A stretch of 52,420 nt of DNA from Kiritimatiellia bacterium (GCA_016296065.1 JAEDKA010000022.1:1-52420), one strand, 5' to 3'. Counted from the stretch's first letter, positions 20,101 through 27,045 are shown. Notes: a model not told the origin generated them from the sequence alone. Translations and numbers: made by a program.

Positions 20101-23009
20101 TCGTTGGCAGCGACATGATCTCGCCGTACCTCTACGACGCTGATGTCGACGCCGACGCCGATGGCTGGTCCAACTATGACGAGTTCCAGGCCGGAACCGT
20201 CCCGACGCGCCTCGGATCGCTCAGCATCGACGGCGTCCAGATGGACGAGTACCCGATTCCGACGATTGAGTTCACCGTCGCCTACCATGGCAACCAGAAC
20301 ATCGCCGACCAGCCCGTGGTCGTGAAGGCGTGGAGCGATCAGACGCTCACGACGATCCCGGACGCGGTCTGGACCCTCGGCGGCGAAGGCGACGTCTCGG
20401 TGACCCAGAACGGCGGCTCGAACGTCGTCACGGGCGTTAAGTACTTCGGCATGAACCCGCAGCGCGAGATGCTCCTGCACCTCTCGCCGGGCAGCGTCGT
20501 GCCGGGCAGCGTCGGGTTCGAGTTCAAGGACCTCGCTTGGGTTCTCTACAACGCGCAGACGGGCCAGGCGTACGTCAACGACCCCGCGACCGCGGTCTGG
20601 GAGGGAACCATAATCGACCGTCCGCGCATTGACGACCTCTCGATGGGCGACATCGTCGACCAGCGCGAACCCGACAAGTCGCTCGGCACGATCAACTACG
20701 AGACCGGTGAGCTCTTCATTGACTTCACCAAGGTCCGCGACTACCTCTGGATCGCAGGCGACGTCTCCGGCAGCACCGGCGACGGCAACTGGTACTCCAT
20801 CTACGACCTCGGGAAGAGCTACGTCCGCGTCAACTGGGCCTCCAAGCTCATCACCGGCGGCAAGGTCCACACGTACTACCTCGGCAAGGCCGACCCGTCC
20901 GCGGCGAGCAACAATTCGCTCGGACACGTCAAGCAGGGCCTGAACTCGTTCATCGCGTTCTACGACTTCGACAAGAACGGGATGTACACTCCGGGCGAGC
21001 CCTACGGCTTCATCCGCAACGTCGACGTCGGCTGGAACTACGCCAAGGCCTCGATTGAGCTCACCGACACCAATATCGTCAGCATGCGCTACAACATCGT
21101 CGGCGATGGCGAGGGCGGTGAAGGCGGCAACGGCGGCGAAGGCGCTGCGTCCAACACCGACCGCGAGTCGATGTGGGAGACGACGAGCACCGGCGTCTAC
21201 ACGATGTCCGACGAGTCCTACGGCACCATGAACGCGTTCCTCGATTCCGTCGAGGGCAAGGACCACGTCCGCGTCAGGATCGCCCGCCTCGCGGTCGACG
21301 GCGCGACGAACTTCCTGTTCAGCTCGTACTTCGCGGTGGTCTACGACCGCGTCCTCGACCTCACGTCCGACGGACATCCGACGATCACCGAGGCGGACAT
21401 CCTTTCCTACGCGACCAACCAGTACGACCTCGACTGGAACGCAGCCGCGATTGATCCCGCGCAGCCCACGCTGCAGGCTTTGATCTCCAGGGCTGGCGCG
21501 TCGCTCGCGTTCACGAACGTCTACTACGGCGTGTTCATCGGCAACGGCGACATCTCGCAGGGTACCCTGACGAACGGCACGATGCTGGCGAAGCTGATGC
21601 GCCGCAAGTTCGACGTCTCGCGCCTCGCGCCTACGCCGGTCACCAACAACTACGGACTCGTCAACGTCCCGTCCCCGAAGCTCTCCTGGACCTTCCTCGG
21701 CGACGACGGCGAGATTCTCAAGAATCCGACGTACTCCGCGTTCAGGGTCAGGGTCACCGGCGGCGGACTCACATGGACGAGCGGCTACCAGCTTATGCCT
21801 CCGCGCGCCAGCGACGGAAGCTACACGTGGGAGCTCCCGCTCCGCGTCGGCGCGATCGTGCCCGGCGGCACGGCCGAGTTCAGGAACGGCGAGACCTACA
21901 CCTGGTCGATCTCCGTCTACAACGCGAAGTTCCAGGAAGACTCCTGGGTCACCGGCGGAACGTTCATCCCGAACGTCCTCACCGATTCGCAGGACTACGG
22001 CACGGCGCATGTGGCCGTCAGGTACTACGGACCGAGCTCGGTCGTTGCGGCGGGACGTCCGATCCGCGTCCAGGCGTTCAAGACGCCCGACTTCTCCGGC
22101 GCGCCCGTCGGCGAGGGCTACGTCTCCGACCTCACCACGGTCGACTCGACCGAGGCGATCACGGAGGGCAACGCGGAGATCCTCGGACTCAAGGCCGGGA
22201 CCTACTACATCCGTGCGTTCGTCGACACCGACCGCAACGGTGCGCTCTCCTACACCACGGACGTCGTCAAGCACACCGCGATCTGGGAATCGTGGGGCTG
22301 CTACTGCACGCGTGACTCCAGGACGGGAACGATCTTCACGCCCAAGAGCATCACAGTCGGTCCGGGCTCCAACGCGAACGATGTCATCCCGGTCTTCATC
22401 GAGGACTGCGACACCGATCGCGACAGCCTGCCCGACGCGTGGGAATGGACGCAGAACGGCAACCTGACCTCCTATGGTCCGGCGCAGATCAACCAGAACG
22501 TCGGTGGCTTCGCCATGAGGAAGGAGCTTGCGGAGGCCATCACGGCCAAGGGCTCGTTCTCGACGGGACTCGCGGTCCTCACGTCTACGAACCTCAAGTC
22601 GCCGCGTGTCGCCGCTCTCCTTCTCGGAACCAACGCGACGGGAAGCGACGCCCAGGTCAGCAGCGGACTCAGCTCCGCCGGCAGCGACGTCACCGTCGAG
22701 CCGTTCTCCGTGGCGATCACGGCGATCGAACTCGACCGCGAGGCGGGCACGGTCAAGATCACGGCCGACACCGAGGGCAAGCAGTCCGGCTCCGCCGCGA
22801 TCACGTCCGAGATCTACACGATCCCGTCCGGCGCCGATTCGCTCACGCTCACCTGCACAGTCCTCCACTGCGATGAGATCGGCGGAGCTTGGACGGCGAT
22901 CAAGACGTCCGAAGTGACGATCAAGCGCACCACGAACGAGTACACGTTCGATCTCGGCGGAGACGTCGACCTCTCGAGCGGATTCTTCAAGGTGAAGCTG
23001 GAGAAATAA
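11112..23009 (+). CDS. Giant secreted protein with PKD-like, LamG-like and Asp-rich calcium-loop repeats
   Basis: 3965 residues. MKKK followed by a hydrophobic stretch ending in AKAAA is a clear signal peptide. Residues up to about 1300 are successive beta-sandwich modules. One near 660-720 resembles Calx-beta and one near 760-880 is PKD-like (AAGEWAITAEVMDKDMDDW). From about 1330 there are around 17 Asp-rich loops of the form D-x-D-x-D-G-x-x-D, as in thrombospondin type 3 or EF-hand-like repeats, for example near residues 1486, 1566-1606, 1823, 1906, 2196, 2834, 2901, 3010 and 3766. Several are followed by WE and GLDP/GTNP. A LamG-type domain lies at about 2377-2600 (FTVEAWIKP, WTHVAMTFDG, GYIAEVRFWDGAR). 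The C-terminus is Ig-like with no recognised anchor. A calcium-stabilised surface or matrix protein is likely; the ligand is unknown. No frameshift is visible across 11.9 kb. Confidence 0.87.
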   Translation: MKKKLITLVISAALGFFAGFSAKAAAGDIYDICPCDVNGMDLPGALTDYAHPLDAGSDIYFKVRLIARQANGNRWYIKYLGLGDDITMNALYPMQIGIYVSGRREYATLVEQREAGNFTTELIFKYVTKPGDFAMPIRLATEGGPAGDDGSSGAYVFNPNRDFWDFRFDETTDNGDGTVTTNTVACSWLITSAPSLVETGVTRRNDFSLEKCGFYVKTVDFSPDPESADYWRSIHENSTITGGGTVPKLVASAGPEEAVTLYVWSENEDVFYVNTDNVVDMRVNAQGDIESRHVGTVTFTGGQVTKDFSIVGATGGEGRTANIVLSAYPQYNFSAKTEKLLQDFLTAKVKCIEALPPSVVVECDRTTAYASGDYTTYAAVLNVYLSQAYENPIDVSITPEFTDGSGADWKQYLRFSTTSDTIDEPMADGSDATIPTVRIPAESTDKQTIYVFALRADTHTLGGAKVKFQSAIVDNPAADAAITEKGSKSINIAAETTAIIAPAEGSKAVSTTCNDEYPFTIAVSDTFADTHDSTTGYRIFIKYRSSDTFVALEGSYYVGDGGALYRLDLTDPDNPVKTTDQPILKYTASGENLESQVYVVAPVNPNTGSAKKSEIRTFYADVKEARTVAVETFDADFLNPQRTFTEGDSAGFKITLSEKNETGSTIYAFLRPSSNADPAMFSCASYSCIIGQDNPEGLPINNSQQGIEGIVTLLDGAAKPGLKVTFDVLLSSDKNWNGTDEATRIKGYDSNYLTITINNVEPTIKRMEMNGLKADGDGYHFTNKLPRNQTQKFTLYVDDPGTYDIVNDTKPFQVRWTAVRTDGTNFDEPLVIEGNPRTNPFEYAFPAAGEWAITAEVMDKDMDDWSETTYTVYVTVLDQPAIVQPEDDIFLAEKLTENPQELRKFNVGVGYWDPKYTGSLTVLVKVSEAVPGKTNPGTLKLEPTYALSADAAQTLLDTLADPAHPYDANSDYYLVTLNQTQKEVGLGYAELDGTDNSSINGFRITSFVINDDPLPTSGEPANKYYLESTPTMVYINNLVPELGNCTLENTNAWKVAGGSATQYPIRWQVRYDVDRDWDTPWTDGSGTGIKITFAGCQNAAEESKMITEASSGTFIPNFGNAQGDQIVTMTIEDKDGGVITFTYMYFVEPSKFLRTIASGPSGGVGTTLSRKYAQAKGRGEGHVWVNGGTLDAGESNYFNFMWNCGSRMSVEVFGWGYKVGDIDDGTLKQWDFKVSPTGKPTEGAPYYAYPNDKYDSYLYTWLSHVLGDNGGLTSSSLSDSAIPEIAGQATMPTPLGLPGEASESGGYVDTYVEAVFAREWRAADNCGDINQDGIPDRTLIDYDFGIVFDGVGDLVDQSGFNNDNDFLPGTTTGGNTIIPNVVGGWETQGGPFNAFLEIRGFGPGLNAGYPNADGSNPAPDYAVNEKRAWLEWKGLSTQAELAGMSDADVDAMFQDNIAAATTDLAAANAGTGGWSPERPTNPTEEDTDKDGLDDGYEYWFWYGAKVGYYKDGKWAGRMIGRRLNLDHIDIFDDIASDDICAAFDPLVSAVSGDNDATRGNIAERDFDNDGLYDIEEYLIGTNPVDCDTDGDGVPDGYEVMWGLNPLANPPEEVNPDGDFMAYADLAAEGYTIVEFDADLGDGAEHYVYIAREFDGETLVGSLLGTGAYEDLIWTIGGETVPKATYIGASEEINLADIGADGVTETPIENLTLLHNQVYQFFGFDPRTGWSGGCIHGYVTPRWCPVCNDEDGDVVKVGDAGLVVHTRAYTTRDEYYYGKWKGLNVQETTIETLRASCTNPNVPVDGKTYGDFQTAYASTQHGADTDGNGVPDGWEAYVGYDPISYNVPDDASAPEDFDGDGMPCVAEYASTDGAAVYPEECESVRKNSHVESGWFNKFFPTDPHNADTDGDGITDGDEGKGWKGEFWAGRRSWNADFTFIYGAPEDNGLSICIRGGGMNPCSTDTDLDCLPDLWEYQHAGIVVTPEGAVVNVNDDDAYTPSLKICDGFGTEDFAPQGNFITGGMDATDRADAGTSPITKDKHVGTIRDRDFDHDGLENFQEYLIQSVRAWRYDDTETPLMGRALVWTDGSTEPEFVEAEDSYIPFDVYSGKAMLAKVQATPLWDALGAAGTYTASIDEFDYAALGYFADTEHEWDPGFQYGKKYMRPPQSMVGYSEEDGAVRTPAMAFVSTDPRRWDTDMDGMDDFYEVFHGINPLLGNRDVIGVAYDMAVEAELNAWTMASGAAEFDPVVSPWTTGLPNADPDGDGIRNLDEAVNGNLTSPTTYHTDPSPLWMTEPSTKASYVAQYYPLTTDLLVYPWIWSISVNGAGEASSADYMFPFDITEGYDTDGDWIGDGHEVVRNATAITDPLNACDPDRRAALYLPGQDACAYSATEGSVPIYDGYDLFRQFTVEAWIKPDTVDRQQTIVERGFSYPGANLVNDEPVWRANFRLEIDEHGILRGVFDNDNAVQSGMAPLSSQVVSGGEIEPGVWTHVAMTFDGTNVNMFVNGRFATTALSHLIPANGIIAIMQEPGATNSFPMAGYATVPGANTVGARRQAVVFDWAAGFEQFTDFFQGYIAEVRFWDGARTPGEIAETYKVRMTPERAAAQREEIYSKWLGSEEEDGATRNDQDGNPTLPAQLISVYNFQQLPAALDEGDVSQFPSGFELGVQNNTTLTEDEIKIGWWEETPLKSTVYNDTRVLPYAQNVVSHLKRLDGGSDDTMFWTDTWAGYVPASDNRVKSYAFPNGGNPYKGRSYMMETSLRIWRWLQLAAGRADANEEATDLERRATFQTRSEFTGLDDLVPLGGAFAKLDADYWDGQGADTAWSDTKEDSDGDGMPDWWETKYGLDPNDPSDMAKIIAYPDESSGALIPAWEAYLRDLAQGMQPDGSVNEDYKSVADADGNGLPDWWQNLYALTTGAADDDDGDGLSNYVEYLLSEVFGLKGTDGKWLRFAPDNPFSVNMNVSDYFYRMNQLYVGEIFTDHDRIRDLWESDYLVGSDMISPYLYDADVDADADGWSNYDEFQAGTVPTRLGSLSIDGVQMDEYPIPTIEFTVAYHGNQNIADQPVVVKAWSDQTLTTIPDAVWTLGGEGDVSVTQNGGSNVVTGVKYFGMNPQREMLLHLSPGSVVPGSVGFEFKDLAWVLYNAQTGQAYVNDPATAVWEGTIIDRPRIDDLSMGDIVDQREPDKSLGTINYETGELFIDFTKVRDYLWIAGDVSGSTGDGNWYSIYDLGKSYVRVNWASKLITGGKVHTYYLGKADPSAASNNSLGHVKQGLNSFIAFYDFDKNGMYTPGEPYGFIRNVDVGWNYAKASIELTDTNIVSMRYNIVGDGEGGEGGNGGEGAASNTDRESMWETTSTGVYTMSDESYGTMNAFLDSVEGKDHVRVRIARLAVDGATNFLFSSYFAVVYDRVLDLTSDGHPTITEADILSYATNQYDLDWNAAAIDPAQPTLQALISRAGASLAFTNVYYGVFIGNGDISQGTLTNGTMLAKLMRRKFDVSRLAPTPVTNNYGLVNVPSPKLSWTFLGDDGEILKNPTYSAFRVRVTGGGLTWTSGYQLMPPRASDGSYTWELPLRVGAIVPGGTAEFRNGETYTWSISVYNAKFQEDSWVTGGTFIPNVLTDSQDYGTAHVAVRYYGPSSVVAAGRPIRVQAFKTPDFSGAPVGEGYVSDLTTVDSTEAITEGNAEILGLKAGTYYIRAFVDTDRNGALSYTTDVVKHTAIWESWGCYCTRDSRTGTIFTPKSITVGPGSNANDVIPVFIEDCDTDRDSLPDAWEWTQNGNLTSYGPAQINQNVGGFAMRKELAEAITAKGSFSTGLAVLTSTNLKSPRVAALLLGTNATGSDAQVSSGLSSAGSDVTVEPFSVAITAIELDREAGTVKITADTEGKQSGSAAITSEIYTIPSGADSLTLTCTVLHCDEIGGAWTAIKTSEVTIKRTTNEYTFDLGGDVDLSSGFFKVKLEK

Positions 23010-23017
23010 GGTCAACA

Positions 23018-24154
23018 ATGAAAAAGGCAATAAGGAAAGTACTGGTAATCAACTCGGGGAGCTCCTCGCTCAAGTATCAGCTCTTCGACATGAAGTCGGA
23101 AACCCGCCTTGCGAAAGGCCTCGTCGAGCGCATCGGCTGCGGCGGTCCCAAGGACCACGCCGCCGCGCTCGCGCAGGTCGTCGCCGATCTCGGCGACGCG
23201 GCGAAGGACATTGACGCGATCGGACACCGCATACTCCATGGCGGCGAAGTCTTCACCGACTCCGCCGTCATGAACAAGGCGAACATGGCCAAGGCGAAGA
23301 AGCTCGTCAAGTTCGGCCCCCTGCACATGCCCGCGAACCTCGGCGGAATCGAGGCGTGCGAGAAGATCTTCAAGGGCGTCCCGAACGTGGGCGTCTTCGA
23401 CACGGCCTTCCACATCGCCACGATGCCCGACTGCGCGGGAATGTACGCGATCGATCCGAAGTACTACAAGAAGATGGGAATCCGCAAGTACGGCTTCCAC
23501 GGCACTTCGCACAAGTTCATCACCCAGGCTGCGGCAAAGTTCCTCAAGAAGCCGCTCTCGAAGGTCAACCTCGTGACCTGCCACCTCGGCAACGGCTCCT
23601 CTCTCGCCGCGATCAAGAACGGCGGAGTGGTCGACACGTCGATGGGCCTCACGCCCCTCGCCGGAATGGTCATGGGCACGCGCTGCGGCGACATCGACGC
23701 GGCTGCCGTCCTGGCGATCATGGAGGCGGAGAAGAAGACTCCGGCCGAGATGGACGTTCTCCTCAACAAGAAGTCCGGTCTCCTCGCCCTCGCCGGGTCG
23801 AGCGACTGCCGAGACATCTGCTCGAAGGCCGAGAAGGGCGACAAGGCCGCCGAACTCGCGCTCGAGATGCTCGCCTACCGCGTCGCGCTCTACATCGGCG
23901 CGTACAACACGGTCGTCGGCGGGGCGGATGCGATCATCATGACAGGCGGAATCGGAGAGAACTCGAGCGAGGTCCGCGAGCGCATCATCCGCCGCCTCGG
24001 CGCGCTCGGCATCAAGCTCGACCCTAAGGCGAACAAGGTCCGCGGCGAGGTGAAGGTCATCTCCGCCAAGGGCTCGAAGATCCCCTTCGTCATCATCCCG
24101 ACGAACGAGGAGCTCATGATCGCCCGCGACACCGTGAAGGTGCTGGGGGCGTAA
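23018..24154 (+). CDS. ackA: Acetate kinase
   Basis: 378 residues, slightly shorter than the usual 395-400. It interconverts acetyl phosphate plus ADP and acetate plus ATP in the cytoplasm. Family signatures are all present: the N-terminal VINSGSSSLK phosphate motif (Asn12), GHRILHGG (Arg71), FDTAFH (catalytic Asp128), YGFHGTSH (His161), CHLGNGSS, GTRCGDID (Arg222), TGGIGENS and TNEEL near the end. I chose the ATG at 23018 because MKKAIRKVLVINSG gives the normal family N-terminus; an in-frame upstream ATG at 22889 lies wholly inside the preceding giant gene. Only 8 bp separate it from that gene. pta follows 34 bp later, the usual acetate-forming pair. Confidence 0.96.
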   Translation: MKKAIRKVLVINSGSSSLKYQLFDMKSETRLAKGLVERIGCGGPKDHAAALAQVVADLGDAAKDIDAIGHRILHGGEVFTDSAVMNKANMAKAKKLVKFGPLHMPANLGGIEACEKIFKGVPNVGVFDTAFHIATMPDCAGMYAIDPKYYKKMGIRKYGFHGTSHKFITQAAAKFLKKPLSKVNLVTCHLGNGSSLAAIKNGGVVDTSMGLTPLAGMVMGTRCGDIDAAAVLAIMEAEKKTPAEMDVLLNKKSGLLALAGSSDCRDICSKAEKGDKAAELALEMLAYRVALYIGAYNTVVGGADAIIMTGGIGENSSEVRERIIRRLGALGIKLDPKANKVRGEVKVISAKGSKIPFVIIPTNEELMIARDTVKVLGA

Positions 24155-24188
24155 GGACAAGGGCGTGAAACGACTAAATTAGCAAGAC

Positions 24189-25226
24189 ATGAACGCAATC
24201 AAGAACATCATAGAAAAGGCCTCGAAGCTGAACGGCACGGTCGTTCTGCCCGAGGGCATGGACCCGCGCGTCATAACCGCCGCGTGCGCGTGCGTCGACC
24301 GCAAGATCTGCACCCCCGTCGTGCTCGGCACGGCAGAGGAGATCGCCGCGGCGGAGGAGAAGGCGGGCCTCAAGCTCGCCGAGCGCGGAATCAAGACGAT
24401 CGACTACACGGCCGGTGACGCCGAGCTCGAGAACGCATATCTCGAGGCGTGGAACGCCAAGGAGTCGAAGAAGCCGGCCGAGAAGCAGAAGATCATCGAC
24501 CTCGCTGGCGCGCAGAAGACGCTCCGCACGAAGCGCATCTACTTCGGCGGGATGATGGTGAAGCTTGGGCGAGTCGACGGACTCGTCGCCGGCTCGATTG
24601 CGTCCACGGGCGACATGCTTCGTGCGGCGTTCCATACGCTTGGCACGCAGAAGGGCGTCAAGACGGCGTCCAGCTGCTTCATCCTCGACCTCAAGAAGTC
24701 GACGGCTTCCGGAGACGGCGTGCTCGCGTTCGGCGACTGCGCGGTCATTCCCGATCCGACGGCGGAGCAGCTCGTCGACATCGGCCTTGCGACGGCTCAG
24801 ACCTACCGCGACCTCACGGGCAACGAGCCGCGCGTCGCGTACCTGTCGTTCTCGTCCAAGGGCTCCGCTGGCGGACCTCTCGTCGAGAAGGTGCAGAAGG
24901 CCGTCGAGCTCGCGAAGCCGCGCTTCGCCGAGGCTGGCATCAAGATGGACGGCGAACTCCAGTTCGACGCCGCGATCGTTCCGTCGGTCGGCAAGCAGAA
25001 GAATAAGGACGGCGCGGTGCAGGGCGATGCGAACGTCTTCATCTTCCCCGACCTCAACGCGGGCAACATCGGCTACAAGATCGCGCAGCGCCTCGGCGAG
25101 GCGGATGCGATTGGTCCGAACCTCCAGGGTCTCGCGAAGGCGATGAACGACCTCTCGCGCGGATGCTCCGCCGAGGACATCGTTGGGACGATCTGCGTAA
25201 CGCTACTCCAGTCGACGACGAAGTAA
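24189..25226 (+). CDS. pta: Phosphate acetyltransferase
   Basis: 345 residues, the short single-domain Pta/EutD form without the N-terminal regulatory domains of enteric Pta. It converts acetyl-CoA plus phosphate to acetyl phosphate plus CoA and feeds the acetate kinase upstream. Recognisable segments are VVLPEGMDPRV at the start, the central GLVAGSIASTGDMLRAA, the FSSKGSAGGPLVEKVQKA segment, and the C-terminal GDANVFIFPDLNAGNIGYKI with GPNLQGLAKAMNDLSRG. The enzyme starts at an ATG 34 bp after ackA with no strong Shine-Dalgarno. The pair implies acetate as a fermentation end product with substrate-level ATP formation. The next gene begins 3 bp after the stop. Confidence 0.96.
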   Translation: MNAIKNIIEKASKLNGTVVLPEGMDPRVITAACACVDRKICTPVVLGTAEEIAAAEEKAGLKLAERGIKTIDYTAGDAELENAYLEAWNAKESKKPAEKQKIIDLAGAQKTLRTKRIYFGGMMVKLGRVDGLVAGSIASTGDMLRAAFHTLGTQKGVKTASSCFILDLKKSTASGDGVLAFGDCAVIPDPTAEQLVDIGLATAQTYRDLTGNEPRVAYLSFSSKGSAGGPLVEKVQKAVELAKPRFAEAGIKMDGELQFDAAIVPSVGKQKNKDGAVQGDANVFIFPDLNAGNIGYKIAQRLGEADAIGPNLQGLAKAMNDLSRGCSAEDIVGTICVTLLQSTTK

Positions 25227-25229
25227 ATC

Positions 25230-26267
25230 ATGACCGACAACGAGATGATAGCGCGTGCGAAGCAGGTCTTCGCAGTTGAGATCGAGGGTCTTGAGAAGAC
25301 CCGCGACTCGCTTGGCGCGTCCTTCGTCTCGGCGGTCAGGCTTATCCTCGACACCGTTTCCGACGGCGGAATCGTCGTGGTCTCGGGAGTCGGCAAGAAC
25401 CTGCACGTCGCGGAGAAGATGAGCGCCATCTTCTCCTCGACCGGCACTCGGTCGATTGTGCTCAACCCCGTGCAGGCGATGCACGGCGACCTCGGCATGG
25501 TCTCGGCGAAGGACGTCCTCGTGGCGCTCAGCTTCTCCGGCGAGTCGGCGGAGGTGAACAACCTCATTCCGGCGATCCGCCGCCATGGGCTGAAGGTCAT
25601 CTCGATGACGGGTCGTCCCGACTCGACGCTCGCGTCGCTCAGCGACATACACATCGAGATTCCGTGCGGGAAGGAGGCGTGTCCGTTCGGCATGGCGCCG
25701 ACGAACTCGACGACGGCGACAATGGCTATGGGCGACGCGCTTGCGATGGTGCTCATCGACGCGCAGAAGTTCCCGGTCGAGGACTATGCGATGAACCATC
25801 CGGCGGGCGCGATCGGCAGGGCGCTCGTCATGAAGGTGACGGACGTCATGCGCACGGGCGAGCATCTCGCGAAGGTCGGGCCCGAGGCGACGGTCCTGGA
25901 CGCGCTGATGGCGATGACGAAGTCGAAGGGCGGCAGTGCTGTCGTCGCGGATGCGGACGGAAAGCTCCTCGGCATATTCACGGACGGCGACTTCAGGCGG
26001 TTGGTGAGCGAGAGGAAGGGCATGAGCGACGCGAGTGACGCGGGGGACGCGGGGCTCTCGTCTCTCGCGACCCCCATGCCTCTCATGTCGCCAATCTCCA
26101 GATTCATGACCCGTTCCCCGCTCTTCGTCTACGACGACGCGTACGCGGCGGAGCTGCTGAAGATTTTCGAGAAGAAGCGCATCGACGACCTGCCGGTGTG
26201 CGACAGGTCCGGCCGGGTGGTCGGGCTTGTGGACATTCAGGATCTGCCGAAGATGAAGGTACTCTGA
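25230..26267 (+). CDS. kdsD: Arabinose-5-phosphate isomerase (KpsF/GutQ family), SIS plus two CBS domains
   Basis: 345 residues. It converts ribulose 5-phosphate to D-arabinose 5-phosphate for Kdo, and so implies a lipopolysaccharide-bearing outer membrane. The SIS domain (about 40-190) has VSGVGKN, SSTGTRS and LSFSGES. The conserved NPVQAMHGDLGM follows the pattern of this family. Two CBS domains follow (about 205-262 and 290-345), the last with DDLPVCDRSGRVVGLVDIQDL. Residues about 262-288 (KGMSDASDAGDAG...) are not normal family sequence. They are encoded by an imperfect palindrome at 26026-26091 inserted in frame within the second CBS domain, between the DFRRLV and FMTRSP segments. The gene follows pta by 3 bp, so it is probably in the same transcript. 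Confidence 0.92.
   Translation: MTDNEMIARAKQVFAVEIEGLEKTRDSLGASFVSAVRLILDTVSDGGIVVVSGVGKNLHVAEKMSAIFSSTGTRSIVLNPVQAMHGDLGMVSAKDVLVALSFSGESAEVNNLIPAIRRHGLKVISMTGRPDSTLASLSDIHIEIPCGKEACPFGMAPTNSTTATMAMGDALAMVLIDAQKFPVEDYAMNHPAGAIGRALVMKVTDVMRTGEHLAKVGPEATVLDALMAMTKSKGGSAVVADADGKLLGIFTDGDFRRLVSERKGMSDASDAGDAGLSSLATPMPLMSPISRFMTRSPLFVYDDAYAAELLKIFEKKRIDDLPVCDRSGRVVGLVDIQDLPKMKVL
26026..26091. repeat. Palindromic element inserted in frame in kdsD
   Basis: Bases 26026-26054 pair with 26063-26091 in 24 of 29 positions, including 4 G-U pairs. The left arm has 9-bp periodicity around a GACGCG core. The centre (CTCGTCTCTCGCG) is shared with the coaE element. It encodes a low-complexity Ser/Asp/Ala/Pro/Met linker between two conserved parts of a CBS domain and keeps the frame. 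Confidence 0.65.
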
Positions 26268-26272
26268 ATCGA

Positions 26273-26304
26273 CTGAACTCTTGAACCTTTGAACTCTTGA
26301 ACTC
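26273..26304. repeat. Octanucleotide tandem repeat, four units
   Basis: Four consecutive 8-bp units fill the gap before the pilus-like cluster: CTGAACTC (26273), TTGAACCT (26281), TTGAACTC (26289) and TTGAACTC (26297). The next gene starts at 26332 behind an AAAGGA site, so the array lies in its leader if transcription reads through from kdsD. No TATAAT-like promoter is visible in this gap. Copy-number change by slippage could alter the spacing or leader length. Confidence 0.8.
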
Positions 26305-26331
26305 TTAAAAACCAAAGAAAGGAACGAAGCG

Positions 26332-27045
26332 ATGAACAAGAAGCTTATGATGATGACAACGGTTGCGCTTGCGGCCGCGGTGGCGTTTGCCGCGCCGAAG
26401 AAGAAGGCGCCTGTGGCTGTGGACGACGATGCGCCGACGACGGGCAAGGAGGCGAAGATCACGCTAGACCAGTTCCCGAAGCTCGGCCGCGCCGCGACCC
26501 TTCCCGCTCCGTCCCTTTCTGGCGGCAGCATCATCGGCAAGTGCTATACGAAGCCGAGGAACTGGATTGTCCTCGAGACGAAGTATTCGACGTTCTCGAA
26601 GTGGCAGGACCAGCTGACGTTCACCTGGCACGTCCTCCTCGAGACGAAGAGCGCAACGGAGAACAAGGGTAACAAGGAAGGTCTTGCGCCATACTCCTAC
26701 TTCACGACTTCGGTGACGTACCAGAACATTCCGCAGGGCTCGCACGCGGCGTCCGTCTGCCTGCATCCGTCCTACTTGGAGCGCTTCGGCGAGCCTAAGG
26801 CGATCGGGCTTGTCGTCACGAACGCGAAGGGCGAGATGCTTGCCGGCGACAGCGTCAGCGAGATCCAGGGCATTCCCAACCATCCCAAGACGATCGAGGC
26901 CGCGTTCTGGAACAACGACGACATCATGAACAAGAACGACAAGGAAGGCAATCCGATGATCGAGCGCCGCCAGGGCCTCATGGACCGTTCCAAGACGATC
27001 TGGGCGCTCGTGAACCCGAACGACTACGAACAGGTCGCGCAGTGA
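26332..27045 (+). CDS. Exported Amuc_1102-like pilus-associated protein
   Basis: 237 residues with a signal peptide (MNKKLMMMTTVALAAAVAFA, cleavage near residue 20) and a Lys/Asp-rich linker. A beta-rich domain follows (about 55-235) with regularly spaced aromatic strands such as NWIVLETKYST and QLTFTWHVLLE. I assign it by position and character. In Akkermansia the PilM-like Amuc_1101 gene is flanked by Amuc_1102, a small exported protein with an immunoglobulin-like fold, and here the gene sits directly before a PilM homologue in the same order. The start has AAAGGA 8 bp upstream. It is the first gene of a closely packed cluster (10-bp gap, then overlaps). The sequence alone would leave it a hypothetical exported protein. 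Confidence 0.65.
   Translation: MNKKLMMMTTVALAAAVAFAAPKKKAPVAVDDDAPTTGKEAKITLDQFPKLGRAATLPAPSLSGGSIIGKCYTKPRNWIVLETKYSTFSKWQDQLTFTWHVLLETKSATENKGNKEGLAPYSYFTTSVTYQNIPQGSHAASVCLHPSYLERFGEPKAIGLVVTNAKGEMLAGDSVSEIQGIPNHPKTIEAAFWNNDDIMNKNDKEGNPMIERRQGLMDRSKTIWALVNPNDYEQVAQ

Noticed and set aside
22889..23017. Upstream in-frame ATG for acetate kinase
   Set aside because: It would add 43 Arg-rich residues encoded inside the previous gene; the family N-terminus begins at 23018.
13359..23030. Minus-strand reading frame of about 3200 codons opposite the second giant gene
   Set aside because: It is a shadow of strongly G/C-ending codons on the plus strand. Its product is dominated by Arg, Val, Asp, Leu and His with no domain, while the plus strand gives a signal peptide and clear motifs.
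23009..24188. Search for an intrinsic terminator between the giant gene and ackA, or between ackA and pta
   Set aside because: The gaps are 8 and 34 bp and hold no stem followed by a U-tract.
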